Assembly (NCBI RefSeq): GCF_012275515.1
Contig: NZ_JAAZQL010000001.1
Coordinates: 1,133,125 to 1,197,124 of the forward strand
Source of the DNA: Novosphingobium sp. SG707
GTDB taxonomy: Bacteria > Pseudomonadota > Alphaproteobacteria > Sphingomonadales > Sphingomonadaceae
Length of the DNA: 64,000 bases
Reading direction: 5' to 3'
Shown here: positions 8,444-17,814 of the stretch, piece after piece
Position numbering within the stretch: the first letter of the stretch is position 1
Layout: every line of letters starts with the position of its first letter
Position numbers and translations under genes: made by a program
The notes under the pieces: generated by a model
Seen by the model: only the letters and a program-made list of their open reading frames with translations
Databases searched by the model: none
Told to the model about the DNA's origin: nothing

Positions 8444-9400
8444 ATGCGCGATGTAATTGCCGATATGGGGCCCGCCTTTCTGGGCAGCAGGCTCAAGCGT
8501 CTGGCCGAACGAATGCAGGCGGGCGCGATGAGCACGATTGCCGACGCCGGAATGCCGCTGCAGCCGGGCCATATGGCGGTGCTGGCGGCGCTGCGCGCGG
8601 GGCCGATGACGATTGGCCAACTGGCCGAGACCATCGGCATCAGCCAGCCCGGCGTTACGCGCAGCGTGGGCCAGTTGGGCAATCTGGGCATCCTTGCCGA
8701 TGCGCCCGCCGCTGATCAGCGCACCCGATTGGTCGAATTGACCGAGGCGGGACGCGCCGCCGCGCATCAGGCCGCCAGCGATCTGTGGCCCCGCATCGGC
8801 ATGGCGGCGCAGGAATTGCTGGATGGATTTGAGGACCGCTTCATGGCCCAGATCGCCGCCATCGAGCGCGCGCTGGACGAAGCCTCAATTGCCGAGCGCG
8901 CCGCCCGCGCCCGCCCCGGCGGCTTGCGCCTGCGCGAATTCAGCGACGATCTGGCCCGCGATTTCCACGATATCAACGCGCAATGGATCACCGCGATGTT
9001 CTCATTGGAGGCCACCGACCGCGAAGTGCTGGAAAACCCGCGCGCGCGGATCATCGAGCCAGGCGGCGCGATCCTGTTTGTCGAGGCGCCCGGCCTTGGC
9101 GTGGTGGGGGCCTGCGCGCTGCAAAAAACCGGCGCGTCGAGCTTTGAGCTGACCAAGATGGGGGTGCGCGAGAGTGCGCGGGGCCTGAAAGCCGGGGAAT
9201 TCCTGCTGGATGCCATGATTGCGCGCGCGGGCGAGATGGGGGCCGAACCGCTCTATCTGCTGACCAATCGCAAATGCGCGGCCGCGATCCATCTCTATGA
9301 AAAGCTGGGCTTTACTCATGATGCCGACATCATGGCCAGCTATGGCGCCCGCTATGCGCGCTGCGATGTCGCCATGCGCTATACGGCGGGCGGGGCCTAA
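8444..9400 (+). CDS. MarR-family regulator fused to GNAT acetyltransferase
   Basis: Two-domain protein of 318 aa. Residues 1 to about 150 form a MarR winged helix (MTIGQLAETIGISQPGVTRSVGQL as the recognition region). Residues about 165 to 318 form a GNAT N-acetyltransferase, with the acetyl-CoA region around GVRESARGLKAGEFLLD and the ending NRKCAAAIHLYEKLGF. The ATG at 8444 is preferred over 8432 because GGAG at 8434-8437 is well spaced before it. MarR-GNAT fusions are known, but their targets mostly are not. The gene converges with the TolC-like gene with a 4-bp overlap. Confidence 0.88.
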   Translation: MRDVIADMGPAFLGSRLKRLAERMQAGAMSTIADAGMPLQPGHMAVLAALRAGPMTIGQLAETIGISQPGVTRSVGQLGNLGILADAPAADQRTRLVELTEAGRAAAHQAASDLWPRIGMAAQELLDGFEDRFMAQIAAIERALDEASIAERAARARPGGLRLREFSDDLARDFHDINAQWITAMFSLEATDREVLENPRARIIEPGGAILFVEAPGLGVVGACALQKTGASSFELTKMGVRESARGLKAGEFLLDAMIARAGEMGAEPLYLLTNRKCAAAIHLYEKLGFTHDADIMASYGARYARCDVAMRYTAGGA

Positions 9401-10710
9401 CGCCCGCCCGTGGCCAGATCCAGATCGTTGCGGGCCGACCAGTAGCGGGCAAGATTGTCGGCATAGGCCGAGCGAGCCTCCTGCACATTGGCCTGCGCGA
9501 TCAGCACGGGATGCAGAATCGCGGTGCCTGCCTGCAATCCTGCGCGGGCCAGCGCCAGCGCGCTCTGGCTGGCCACCAGCCTTTCGCGGGCCAGCGGAAT
9601 CGCCTTTTGCGCCGCGATCATCTCCTGCCGCGCCGAGGCAACCTCCTTGCGCAAATCCTCCAGCCGTCGCCGTACCGCGATCCGGGCCAGCGCGCGCGAG
9701 GCCGCCGCGCTCTGCGCCTTGCCGATCAAGCTGGCCGAAAGAGTCAGTGACAGGCTGGCATTGGCGCTGGGCAGGCGGAACATCGTGTCGCTGGCCTTGG
9801 CGGTTGGGATGGGGTCGGCGGTGATCGCGCTGGCCGAAACCTGCGGCCCCACGGCAGCCAGTATCGCTGCCGCGCCCGCGGCATCGCTCACCCCCACCTG
9901 CTGCCGGATCGCGGCCAGATCGGCGCGACGGGCCAGCGCGGTGGCGATCAGCGCGTCCAGCGGAGGCTCCGCAGCCGATGCCGGTTCGGGCAAGGCCCCC
10001 TGCGCGGGGACCAGCAGCACCGCCGGATCGAGATCAAGCAGCCCGGCCAGACGCAGCGAGGCGGCATAATAGGCATTGAGCGCCGTAATCTGATCCATCG
10101 CCGCGCGGGCCGCGCTTTCACGCGCCATTTGCGTGTCCAGCGCAAGGCCCAGCCCCGATGCCTCGCGCGCCGCGCTCAGGCGCAACAGCTCGCGGCTTTC
10201 CTCGACCCGGTCGGTGCTGGCGGCAATATGCGCCTGCGCCAGAGCCAGCGCGTAAAAGGCCTGCGCAATATCGTGATCGACCCGCCGGCCGGTGAATTCG
10301 GCATCATGGCGCAGCGCGGACAGATTGCGCCGCGCGGCCAGAATATCGAACACCACCTGTCCGGGCCGCATGATCCAGCTGGCCAGCGCAAAGGGGCTGA
10401 CGCGCTCAAACCGGCCTACCTGATAGGCGCCGCCCGCGCCCGGCAAGGCCCCGTCCAACCGCATCGCATCGACCCCCACCGCGATCCCCGGCAGGGCCGC
10501 GCCCAAGGCCCCGCTGACCACGCCGCTGCCCTGCTTCACCCGCACCTTGGCCTCCTCCAGATCGAGGTTGCGCGCATGGGCCAGTTGCAGCGCATGGGGC
10601 AGATCGAGGCTGACCACATCGCGCGCCAGCTTTGCCAGTTCGCCGGAAGCAGGCTCCTGCGCCATGGCGGGCGCGGCGATCAGCATCAGCGCCAGCGCGG
10701 CCCGCTTCAT
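9397..10710 (-). CDS. TolC-like outer-membrane efflux protein
   Basis: Outer-membrane channel component of a tripartite pump, 437 aa. A signal peptide (MKRAALALMLIAAPAMA) is followed by two repeated long helical OEP domains rich in Ala, Leu, Arg and Gln, with the family's LPHALQLAHARNLDLEEAK start (about residues 37-55) and the second repeat near residues 230-280. It is the third gene of the RND operon. Its start overlaps the stop of the membrane fusion protein gene by 4 bp. Confidence 0.9.
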   Translation of the reverse strand: MKRAALALMLIAAPAMAQEPASGELAKLARDVVSLDLPHALQLAHARNLDLEEAKVRVKQGSGVVSGALGAALPGIAVGVDAMRLDGALPGAGGAYQVGRFERVSPFALASWIMRPGQVVFDILAARRNLSALRHDAEFTGRRVDHDIAQAFYALALAQAHIAASTDRVEESRELLRLSAAREASGLGLALDTQMARESAARAAMDQITALNAYYAASLRLAGLLDLDPAVLLVPAQGALPEPASAAEPPLDALIATALARRADLAAIRQQVGVSDAAGAAAILAAVGPQVSASAITADPIPTAKASDTMFRLPSANASLSLTLSASLIGKAQSAAASRALARIAVRRRLEDLRKEVASARQEMIAAQKAIPLARERLVASQSALALARAGLQAGTAILHPVLIAQANVQEARSAYADNLARYWSARNDLDLATGGR

Positions 10711-11810
10711 GGCGCCACCTTGACCGTCGCGGCATTGCCCACCGGCGGCGCGGATTTGGCATTGGCCAGAATGACATCGCCCGCGCCCACCCCATCGGTG
10801 ATCTCGGTCAGCTTGCCATCGGTGATCCCGGTGGTGATCGCTCGGCGCGCGACCTTGCCGCCGATGACGGCCATCGCGAAACTGCCCTTGTCATCCTTGC
10901 CGATGGCCGCATTGGGCAGGCCCAGCACACCGGTATGGCGCGCCGTCTCAATCCGGGCGCGGGTAAAACCGCCCGCCAGCAAGCGACCGCCCGGAACGTC
11001 GATTTCGGCCATCATCGTGCGCGTGGCCTGATCCAGGCTGCCTGCGGTGCGGGTGACACTGGCCTTGACCGGATCGTCGCTCCCCGTGCTCAGCGTCGCG
11101 CTCTGCCCCTTGCGCACTGCGGCGGCCTGCGCGGCGGGCACGGCCACCATCACGCGCAACCGGTCCACCTGCTGCACCGTGAACAAAGGCGAGGACAGGC
11201 CATTGGTGGCCGCCTGAATGAAGGCGCCATTGTTGACCATGCGCCGCGTCACCACCCCGGCAAAGGGCGCGACAATCCGCGTATAGGCCGAAACCGCCTG
11301 CGCCTTGGCCAGCGTGGCGGCGGCCAGATCGGCCTGCGCATGGGCGATGCTGGTGTGCGCTTTTGCCTCGTCCATCGCCTGATCGGTGATGCCCTTGGCG
11401 CGATAGAGTTCCTCCTGCCGCTTCTGCGTGATCTGTTGCAGCGACAGTTCGGCCCGGCGCGCGGCCAAAGTCGCCCGGTCCTCGGCCAGTTCATGCGCGA
11501 CCTCAGGCAGGCGGATTGTCGCCAGCACCTGTCCGGCGGTCACCTTGTCGCCAATATCGACCCGCATATCGGCCACATAGCCCGAAACCTTGGCGAAGAG
11601 GTCGGCGCTCTGCCATGGCTCGATGCTGGCGTCTGCCTCGAAACTGGCGGCAATATCGGCGCGGGCGGGATGGACGGCATCCAGCGCCGAGGCCGCCGCA
11701 GGCGCGCTGGTTGCCGCTGGCGCGCTTTGCCCATGCCACCACAGGCCCCCGGCGATCAGCACGCCCGCGCCCATGGCCATCGACAGAGCCTTGGATGAAG
11801 TCATCGTCAT
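10707..11810 (-). CDS. RND efflux membrane fusion protein
   Basis: HlyD/AcrA-type periplasmic adaptor, 367 aa. An N-terminal signal anchor (about residues 9-27) is followed by a lipoyl-like half-motif with FAKVSGYVADMRVDIGDKVTAGQVLATI (about 70-97), a coiled-coil hairpin (about 105-175), the second lipoyl half IVAPFAGVVTRRMVNNGAFI (about 183-202) and a beta-barrel region. It sits between the RND pump gene, 12 bp away, and the TolC-like gene, so the three form one complex. Confidence 0.92.
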   Translation of the reverse strand: MTMTSSKALSMAMGAGVLIAGGLWWHGQSAPAATSAPAAASALDAVHPARADIAASFEADASIEPWQSADLFAKVSGYVADMRVDIGDKVTAGQVLATIRLPEVAHELAEDRATLAARRAELSLQQITQKRQEELYRAKGITDQAMDEAKAHTSIAHAQADLAAATLAKAQAVSAYTRIVAPFAGVVTRRMVNNGAFIQAATNGLSSPLFTVQQVDRLRVMVAVPAAQAAAVRKGQSATLSTGSDDPVKASVTRTAGSLDQATRTMMAEIDVPGGRLLAGGFTRARIETARHTGVLGLPNAAIGKDDKGSFAMAVIGGKVARRAITTGITDGKLTEITDGVGAGDVILANAKSAPPVGNAATVKVAP

Positions 11811-11822
11811 GACGGCAAACCT

Positions 11823-14800
11823 TTACGCATGAGAAGAAGCCGCCGGATCATCGGGATCGAGCGAAGGGGAATGGCGCGAGGCCGAGGCGCGCAGCAGGCC
11901 AAAGATCACCGGCAGGACGAACAGCGTGGCCAGCGTGGCAGTGATCACTCCGCCCGCCACCGCCCGGCCCAGCGGCGCGGTCTGCGCCCCGCTCTCGCCA
12001 AGGCCCAGCGCCATCGGGGCCATGCCCGCCACCATCGCCATGCTGGTCATCACGATGGGACGCAGGCGGGTCGATGCGCCATGCCATCCGGCCTCCATCG
12101 CGCCCATGCCTTCGATCCGCGCCTTTTCGGCGAAACTTACCAAGAGGATGGCATTGGCCACCGCCACGCCGGTTGCCGTGATCGCGCCCATATAGCTTTC
12201 CAGATTGAGCGTCGTGCCCGTCAGCCCCAGCATCAGCACCACCCCCACCAGCGCGGCAGGCACGCTGGCCAGCGCGCAGAGCGCCAGACCGGGCGACTGG
12301 AAATAGGCCAGCAGCATCAGGAAGATCGCCAGAACCGCCACCAGCAGGCCGGTCTGCAGATTGCCCAGAATATCGCGCAAAGGCTCGACCTGACCGCGCA
12401 GCATCACGGTGATGCCCTTTGGGGGCGGGCCAAGGCTGTCAACGGCGGCCTGCACCTGCCCCGCCACGGTTCCCAGCGCGGCATGTTCGTAATTGGCGGT
12501 CACGCTGACCACCCGCTGGCCGTTATAGCGGTCGAACTGGCCCGGAACGGTGCCCGGCGCCACCTGCGCCACATTGCGCAAAAGCATGGGATGGCCGCTG
12601 GCCGAACTGACCGGCAGATTGCGCAGATCCTCCATCGTCGCCGGTTTTGCGGGCGCGCCCTGCACCTGCACCTGATAGGAAACGCCAGTGTTGGCCGCCC
12701 AATAGACCGGCTGGGTAAAGCGGCTCGACGAGGTGAAAGGCGTGAGCGAGCGGGTAAGATTGTCCGCCGACACCCCGGCCAGCCCGGCAAGGCCCCGGTC
12801 CAGCGTCACCTTGACCGCCGGATAATCCAGCGTCTGGGCGATCTGGACATCGCGCAGGGCCTCAATCCGGCCCATGGCGGCGCGGATCTTTTCGGCATAG
12901 GCGCGATTGTCCTCCAGCGATTTGCCCAGCACGGCCAACTCGATGGGGGTCTGCGCGCCAAAGCTCATCACGCGGCTGACGATATCGGCCGGTTCGAAGG
13001 ACACGCGCAACTGCGGCAATTCCTTCGCCAGATCACCGCGCAGCCGGTCGCGCAGCGCGGCCATATCGCCATGGTCCTTGAGCTGAACCTGAAGCACCGC
13101 CTCATGTGTGCCGCCGTTCCATTGGTGGATGAAATTGATCGGATAGGCCGACCCATGCATCCCCACCAGCGCCAGACTGGCCGCCACGCCATCGCCCGTA
13201 TCGCGCGCGATGATGGCCAGCGCCCGCTTGGTCAGATCCTCGGTCAGATCGAGTTTTGTCCCCGCCGGTGCGCGCAAGCGCAATTGCAATTGCCCCGCCG
13301 ACCCCTGCGGGAAAATATCGGCGCCAAGATAAGCCCCTCCCAGCCCCACCACCAGCGCCGCCACAGCCAGATAGGCCCCGGCCACCAGCCCGGCGGGCAG
13401 GCCCGCAACCCGCTCCTTAGCCCCCTGATAGCGCCGCCGCAGCCCTTCCTCCGGCCCGTCATGGCCAATCGCCTCGGGCTTCAGCCACCAAACCGCCAGC
13501 ACCGGCACCAGCGTGCGGTCGAGCAGCCATGAGGCGATCATCGCAAAGCCCACCGCCAGCGTCATCGGCAGGAACAGCGCCCGCGCCGCGCCCTGCATGA
13601 ACAGCGCCGGCACGAAAACGCACAGCACGCAGAGCAGCGCTATCAGCAGAGGCCCGGCCACCTCGCGCCCGGAATCGGCCACCGCGCGCGGCAGCGCCTT
13701 GCCCTGCGCCAGTTGCACATGGATATTTTCCATCGTCACGGTGGACATATCCACCAGAATGCCCACCGCCAGCGCCAGCCCGCCAAGGCTCATCAGATTG
13801 ATCGTCGCCCCGGTCAGCCACAGCGCCAGACTGGCCGCCAGCAGCGCCAGCGGGATATTGACCACCACCACCAGCGCCGCGCGCCCATCGCGCAGAAACA
13901 GCAGCACCATCACGCCCGTCAGCAAGGCCCCCAGCGCCGCCTCCAGCGTCAGGCTGGCCATCGCGCGGGTGACGAAGCCCGACTGGTCGAATTCATAGCT
14001 GACCGTCACATCCTCGGGCAGCGCGGCCTGAAACTTGCCCAGATTGGCCTTGACCGCATCGACCACCGCCAGCGTCGAAGCGTCGGCCCGCTTGGTGACG
14101 GGAATATAGACCGTGCGCCGCCCGTTCGAGAGCGCATAGCTGGTGACGATATCCGATCCATCGACCACCTTGGCCACATCGCCCACATGCACGGCCGGGA
14201 AGGAACCGGGGCGCAGCGGCACGCTTTCCAGCTCCTTGGCATCCGTCACCATCGCATTGGTCGGCACGATGGGATATTTGCCGTCCAGCGCGATATTGCC
14301 CGATGGGCTGACCACCTGCGAGCGGGCCACGGCATTGACCACATCGTCGAGCGAAAGATTATACGAGGCCAGCTTGGCCGGATCGGTGTTGAGCACAATC
14401 GTGCGCGGCGCCCCGCCAAAGGGCGGCGGCGCGGACACGCCCGGCAACGTGGCAAACATCGGCCGGATCGTGTTGAGCGCCAGATCCTGCATCTGTCCCA
14501 CGGGCCGCGCCGCGCTGGAAAACACCAGATTGCCCACCGGCACGCTGCCCGCGTCAAAGCGCATGGCAAAGGGCGGCACGGTCCCGGGCGGCATAAAGGC
14601 GCGGGCGCGGTTCACATAGGAGATCGTCTCGGACATGGCCTGCGACATGTCGGTGCCGGGATGGAATTGCAGCTTGAGCACCGTGGCGCCCTGAATCGAT
14701 TTCGATTCAACATGTTCAAGACCAGTGATGTAAAGAAAGTGATATTCGTAATAATAGGTGACCAGCCCTTCCATCTGGGCGGGGTCCAGCCCGCCATAGG

Positions 14801-14948
14801 GCTGGGCGACATAGATGGTCGGCACGTTGAGGTTGGGGAACACATCGCGCGGCATACGCGACAGGCCGAAAAAGGCCGACAGCGCCATGGCCAGAACCAG
14901 GACCACCACCGTCCATGGACGGCGCAGCGATTGATGGACCAGATTCAT
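11823..14948 (-). CDS. RND efflux transporter permease
   Basis: Inner-membrane proton-driven pump of 1041 aa. The start is the ATG at 14948 (MNLVHQSLRRPW); upstream codons in the same frame overlap the response-regulator gene and are not coding. It has a TM1 anchor, two large periplasmic porter domains and two six-helix bundles. TM4 reads LAVGILVDMSTVTMENI (about residue 400), which keeps only one of the two aspartates of AcrB-type pumps (VDM instead of VDD), as in several non-AcrB subfamilies. It could export drugs, solvents or metals; the sequence does not tell. It is divergent from a CpxR/OmpR-type two-component pair. Confidence 0.92.
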   Translation of the reverse strand: MNLVHQSLRRPWTVVVLVLAMALSAFFGLSRMPRDVFPNLNVPTIYVAQPYGGLDPAQMEGLVTYYYEYHFLYITGLEHVESKSIQGATVLKLQFHPGTDMSQAMSETISYVNRARAFMPPGTVPPFAMRFDAGSVPVGNLVFSSAARPVGQMQDLALNTIRPMFATLPGVSAPPPFGGAPRTIVLNTDPAKLASYNLSLDDVVNAVARSQVVSPSGNIALDGKYPIVPTNAMVTDAKELESVPLRPGSFPAVHVGDVAKVVDGSDIVTSYALSNGRRTVYIPVTKRADASTLAVVDAVKANLGKFQAALPEDVTVSYEFDQSGFVTRAMASLTLEAALGALLTGVMVLLFLRDGRAALVVVVNIPLALLAASLALWLTGATINLMSLGGLALAVGILVDMSTVTMENIHVQLAQGKALPRAVADSGREVAGPLLIALLCVLCVFVPALFMQGAARALFLPMTLAVGFAMIASWLLDRTLVPVLAVWWLKPEAIGHDGPEEGLRRRYQGAKERVAGLPAGLVAGAYLAVAALVVGLGGAYLGADIFPQGSAGQLQLRLRAPAGTKLDLTEDLTKRALAIIARDTGDGVAASLALVGMHGSAYPINFIHQWNGGTHEAVLQVQLKDHGDMAALRDRLRGDLAKELPQLRVSFEPADIVSRVMSFGAQTPIELAVLGKSLEDNRAYAEKIRAAMGRIEALRDVQIAQTLDYPAVKVTLDRGLAGLAGVSADNLTRSLTPFTSSSRFTQPVYWAANTGVSYQVQVQGAPAKPATMEDLRNLPVSSASGHPMLLRNVAQVAPGTVPGQFDRYNGQRVVSVTANYEHAALGTVAGQVQAAVDSLGPPPKGITVMLRGQVEPLRDILGNLQTGLLVAVLAIFLMLLAYFQSPGLALCALASVPAALVGVVLMLGLTGTTLNLESYMGAITATGVAVANAILLVSFAEKARIEGMGAMEAGWHGASTRLRPIVMTSMAMVAGMAPMALGLGESGAQTAPLGRAVAGGVITATLATLFVLPVIFGLLRASASRHSPSLDPDDPAASSHA

Positions 14949-15060
14949 CGGCGCCTTGGACCTTTCCCCCCGCCCCGCCGCATGGTGCGGGCGCATCCCC
15001 TTATGGCCGCCGAAACAGCCTCTTATCGACGTTCGTAGCAGAGGGGGCCGTTCTTTCGGC

Positions 15061-15093
15061 GTTAAGACTTGTGGGGAAAGGTCAAGAAATGTG
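15061..15093 (+). promoter_or_regulatory. Direct repeat between the RND operon and two-component genes
   Basis: Two copies of a 13-base unit, GTTAAGACTTGTG at 15061 and GTCAAGAAATGTG at 15081, are 20 bp apart start to start, about two helical turns. OmpR-family response regulators bind such tandem half-sites. The position in the 225-bp divergent intergenic region fits control of both the pump and the regulator operon. The assignment is by position and spacing only. Confidence 0.4.
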
Positions 15094-15173
15094 AAGGTCA
15101 TCGCCCAAGGGTGACAAGACCGGGCCGCGCGGCTAGGCAGAGCGGCAACAAAGCCCATGGGAGAGGCGCAGGC

Positions 15174-15878
15174 ATGAACTGCCCGGTGCTGATCATTGAT
15201 GATGACGCCGAACTGACGGATATGCTGGGCGAATATCTGGGCGCCGAGGGTTTTGCCGTGAGCGCGGTGCATGATGGGCTCGAGGCTCTGCGCGTGGCGG
15301 GGCAAGGGCAATATGCGCTGGCGGTGCTGGACATCATGCTGCCCGGCCTTGGCGGGCTGGAGGTGCTGCGCCAGCTCCGCCAGACCTCGATGATGCCGGT
15401 GCTGATGCTGACCGCGCGGGGCAGCGATCTGGACCGCATTGTCGGGCTGGAACTGGGCGCGGATGATTACATGCCCAAGCCTTTCAACCCGCGCGAGCTG
15501 GTGGCGCGGATGCGGGCGATCCTGCGACGGTTCGAGGCGCGCGAACCGGCGCGCCCGGCATTTTCCGGCTTTGCCGGGCTGGAGGTGGATTCCACGCGCT
15601 TTGTCGCCCGTCTGGCGGGCGTACCGCTGGGCCTGACGGGCACGGAGTTCCGCATCCTGGAAACCCTGGCGGGCGAGGCGCAGCAGATCCACCGCCGCGA
15701 TGCGCTGACGCAGGCCGTGCTGGGGCGGCGGCTGCTCAATCAGGATCGCAGCATCGACACCCATATCAGCAATATCCGCCGCAAATTGTCCGCCGCCGCG
15801 CCGGGCATGGTCGATATCAAGGCCATCCGCGGCCAGGGTTATGTGCTGGTGGCGCTGGGCGGCAAGGGCGCGGTGTGA
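15174..15878 (+). CDS. OmpR/CpxR-type response regulator
   Basis: Response regulator of 234 aa starting at ATG 15174 after a GGGAGAGG ribosome site; in-frame codons upstream are discarded. The receiver domain covers residues about 1-120, with acidic pocket IIDDDAE (7-13), phosphoacceptor Asp in LAVLDIMLPG (about 52) and the lysine in DYMPKPFNP (about 101). The C-terminal winged helix (about 135-230) ends with the SIDTHISNIRRKL recognition-helix region. Its TGA overlaps the GTG start of the histidine kinase. Confidence 0.93.
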   Translation: MNCPVLIIDDDAELTDMLGEYLGAEGFAVSAVHDGLEALRVAGQGQYALAVLDIMLPGLGGLEVLRQLRQTSMMPVLMLTARGSDLDRIVGLELGADDYMPKPFNPRELVARMRAILRRFEAREPARPAFSGFAGLEVDSTRFVARLAGVPLGLTGTEFRILETLAGEAQQIHRRDALTQAVLGRRLLNQDRSIDTHISNIRRKLSAAAPGMVDIKAIRGQGYVLVALGGKGAV

Positions 15879-17224
15879 GGTCGATTTTCTCGCGTATTTT
15901 CCTCAGCTTCTGGCTGGCCATGGCGTTGATCGCCGCTTCGGCGGTGGGGGTGACGGTGGCCGTGGCATGGGCGCGGGCCGAGGCGCTGGAGGCCTTCGAT
16001 CCGGGCGCCTTGCTGCGCGGCGCATCGCGGGCGTGGCGCGCGGGCGGCGATGCGGGTCTGCGCCAATGGCTGGCGCGCGAGGCGCGCAGGGACGACAATA
16101 TCATGGTCTTTGTGCTGGATGCACAGGGGCGCGACATGCTCGGCCGCGCAGTTCCGCTGCGGCTGCGCCCGGATCAGGCGGCCGCCGACAACCCGCCGGC
16201 CCCTCCGACCACCCCCGGCTTTATGCGGCGGCGCAGCCATGTGCTGCTGTTTTCGCCCTTGCCCGGCGGGCGCTGGCGGCTGGTGGCGGGATGGTCGGGG
16301 GCCACCGTTTTCGATGTGCTGGGCTCTTATGATGTCTGGGTGGCGATGGGCCTGCTGGCACTGGGGGTCAGCGGGGCGATGGCGTGGTGGCTGGCGCGCC
16401 AGATCAGCCATCCGGTGGTCGCGCTGCAGGCCAGCGCGCGCAGGCTGGCCGAAGGCGATCTGGGCGCGCGGCCCGAAGACTGGCTGATGGCGCGGCGCGA
16501 TGAACTGGGCAGTCTGGCGGCCGAATTCACCACGATGGCGCAAAAGTTGCAGCAGCAGCTCGACAGCAAGGACGAGTTGCTGCGCGATATCAGCCATGAA
16601 TTGCGCTCGCCCCTGACGCGGCTGCGGGTGGCCGCGGCGCTGGCGCGGCAGAATGCGGGGGATCTGGAAACCCATCTGGCGCGGGTCGAGCGCGACATTG
16701 ACCGGCTGGACCGGATCATCGGCGACACCTTGCGTTTTTCGGCCATGAACACGCCGGGGCGGCAACTGGACAGGCAATTGGTCGATCTGGCCGAATTGCT
16801 GGGCGAGGCAGTCGACGATGCGCGGATCGAGGCCGAGCAGCGCCGGATCGCGCTGCGCCTGAGCGCGCCCGACGGGATTGCGATGCCTTGCGATCCCGAT
16901 CTGCTGCGCCGGGCCTTTGACAATGTTTTGCGCAATGCGATCCGCCATTCCGGCGAGGGCGAGGCGATTGCCATTACGCTCGAGACCGGCCCCGACCGGA
17001 TCTGCATTGCGATGGCCGATCGCGGCGAAGGCGTGCCCGAGGAGGCACTGGAGCGGATCTTTGAAGCCTTCTATCGGGTGGACAAGGCGCGCGGCGCGCA
17101 AAGCGGCGGGGCCGGATTGGGGCTGGCGATCACGGCGCGCATCGCGGCCCTGCATGGCGGCACCGTGGCGGCCGACAACCGGGCCGGGGGCGGCCTGATC
17201 ATCCGCTTCGTTTTCCCCATATAA
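15875..17224 (+). CDS. CpxA-like sensor histidine kinase
   Basis: Membrane sensor kinase of 449 aa starting with GTG and translationally coupled (GTGA) to the response regulator. TM1 is at about residues 10-30. A periplasmic domain of about 115 residues contains a proline-rich patch (PPAPPTTP). TM2 is at about 150-170, followed by HAMP, then the H-box DISHELRSPLTRLR (about 240-253), N-box NVLRNAIRHSGEG and the glycine boxes DRGEGVPE and GAGLGLAI. By position, it controls the divergent RND efflux operon. Envelope stress or a pump substrate is a plausible signal, but nothing in the sequence identifies it. Confidence 0.92.
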   Translation: MRSIFSRIFLSFWLAMALIAASAVGVTVAVAWARAEALEAFDPGALLRGASRAWRAGGDAGLRQWLAREARRDDNIMVFVLDAQGRDMLGRAVPLRLRPDQAAADNPPAPPTTPGFMRRRSHVLLFSPLPGGRWRLVAGWSGATVFDVLGSYDVWVAMGLLALGVSGAMAWWLARQISHPVVALQASARRLAEGDLGARPEDWLMARRDELGSLAAEFTTMAQKLQQQLDSKDELLRDISHELRSPLTRLRVAAALARQNAGDLETHLARVERDIDRLDRIIGDTLRFSAMNTPGRQLDRQLVDLAELLGEAVDDARIEAEQRRIALRLSAPDGIAMPCDPDLLRRAFDNVLRNAIRHSGEGEAIAITLETGPDRICIAMADRGEGVPEEALERIFEAFYRVDKARGAQSGGAGLGLAITARIAALHGGTVAADNRAGGGLIIRFVFPI

Positions 17225-17385
17225 GCCTTGTCAGGCGGGGTTTTGACGGGCGTCGGGGCGGTTTTCCATACGATTCGTCCAGAACAGCTTATCGCGCCCA
17301 AGCAATATTTTATCGCATTTGAATAGATATCTCGACCCATCGACAATAAATGGAATGGCACCGGGAGGAAACCGGAGATTATGCC

Positions 17386-17742
17386 ATGAAACAACTTAAA
17401 TTCATCCTCGCTGCAACCTTTATTGCTGCAGCGCCCTATGCAATTCATGCCCAGAACGTTCCGCAGACTTCACAGGCTCCTACTGATTCTGCCGCAGCGG
17501 ACACGACCAGTCATGCTGTTACGCCTAATATTGGCGACAATATCTATGACAAGATCGGCGAACAGGTCGGCACAATTTCGGAAGAGAACGACAAGAATGT
17601 CGTTGTCACCACCACACAGGGCAAGGTCACCATTCCCATCGCCTCGCTGGCGCCGGGCGAAAAGGGATTGATGATCAACATGACCAAGGACGAATTTCAC
17701 GCCGCCATTCAGGCAGCACGCGGTGGGCAGGCCGCCCGCTAA
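17386..17742 (+). CDS. Small exported protein of unknown function
   Basis: 118-aa protein with a clear signal peptide (MKQLKFILAATFIAAAPYAIHAQ) and a short Thr/Ala/Ser-rich linker. Its compact beta-rich module contains IGDNIYDKIGEQVGTISEENDKNVVV followed by GKVTIPIASL, which resembles a PRC-barrel or similar small beta-barrel. The start at 17386 has GGAG 8 bases upstream; an ATG at 17381 is in another frame. It lies about 160 bp after the sensor kinase and may or may not belong with it. No enzyme motif is visible. Confidence 0.75.
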   Translation: MKQLKFILAATFIAAAPYAIHAQNVPQTSQAPTDSAAADTTSHAVTPNIGDNIYDKIGEQVGTISEENDKNVVVTTTQGKVTIPIASLAPGEKGLMINMTKDEFHAAIQAARGGQAAR

Positions 17743-17754
17743 GGGCGCTTGATG

Positions 17755-17800
17755 GGCCGGTTGGGAGGAGGCATGGTCGCCCCCCCTCTCAACCGGCCTT
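17755..17800. terminator. Stem-loop between convergent genes
   Basis: Arms of 14 bp (17755-17768 and 17785-17798, one G-T wobble) with a 16-base loop lie between the small exported protein and the VOC gene. There is no long T run, but the position and stability suit a shared transcription stop. Confidence 0.5.
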
Positions 17801-17814
17801 AGGCGTGCCGACGA

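Noticed and set aside
14949..15764. N-terminal extension of the RND permease frame
   Set aside because: The in-frame codons overlap the divergent response regulator and lack membrane or signal features. The ATG at 14948 gives the normal RND start.
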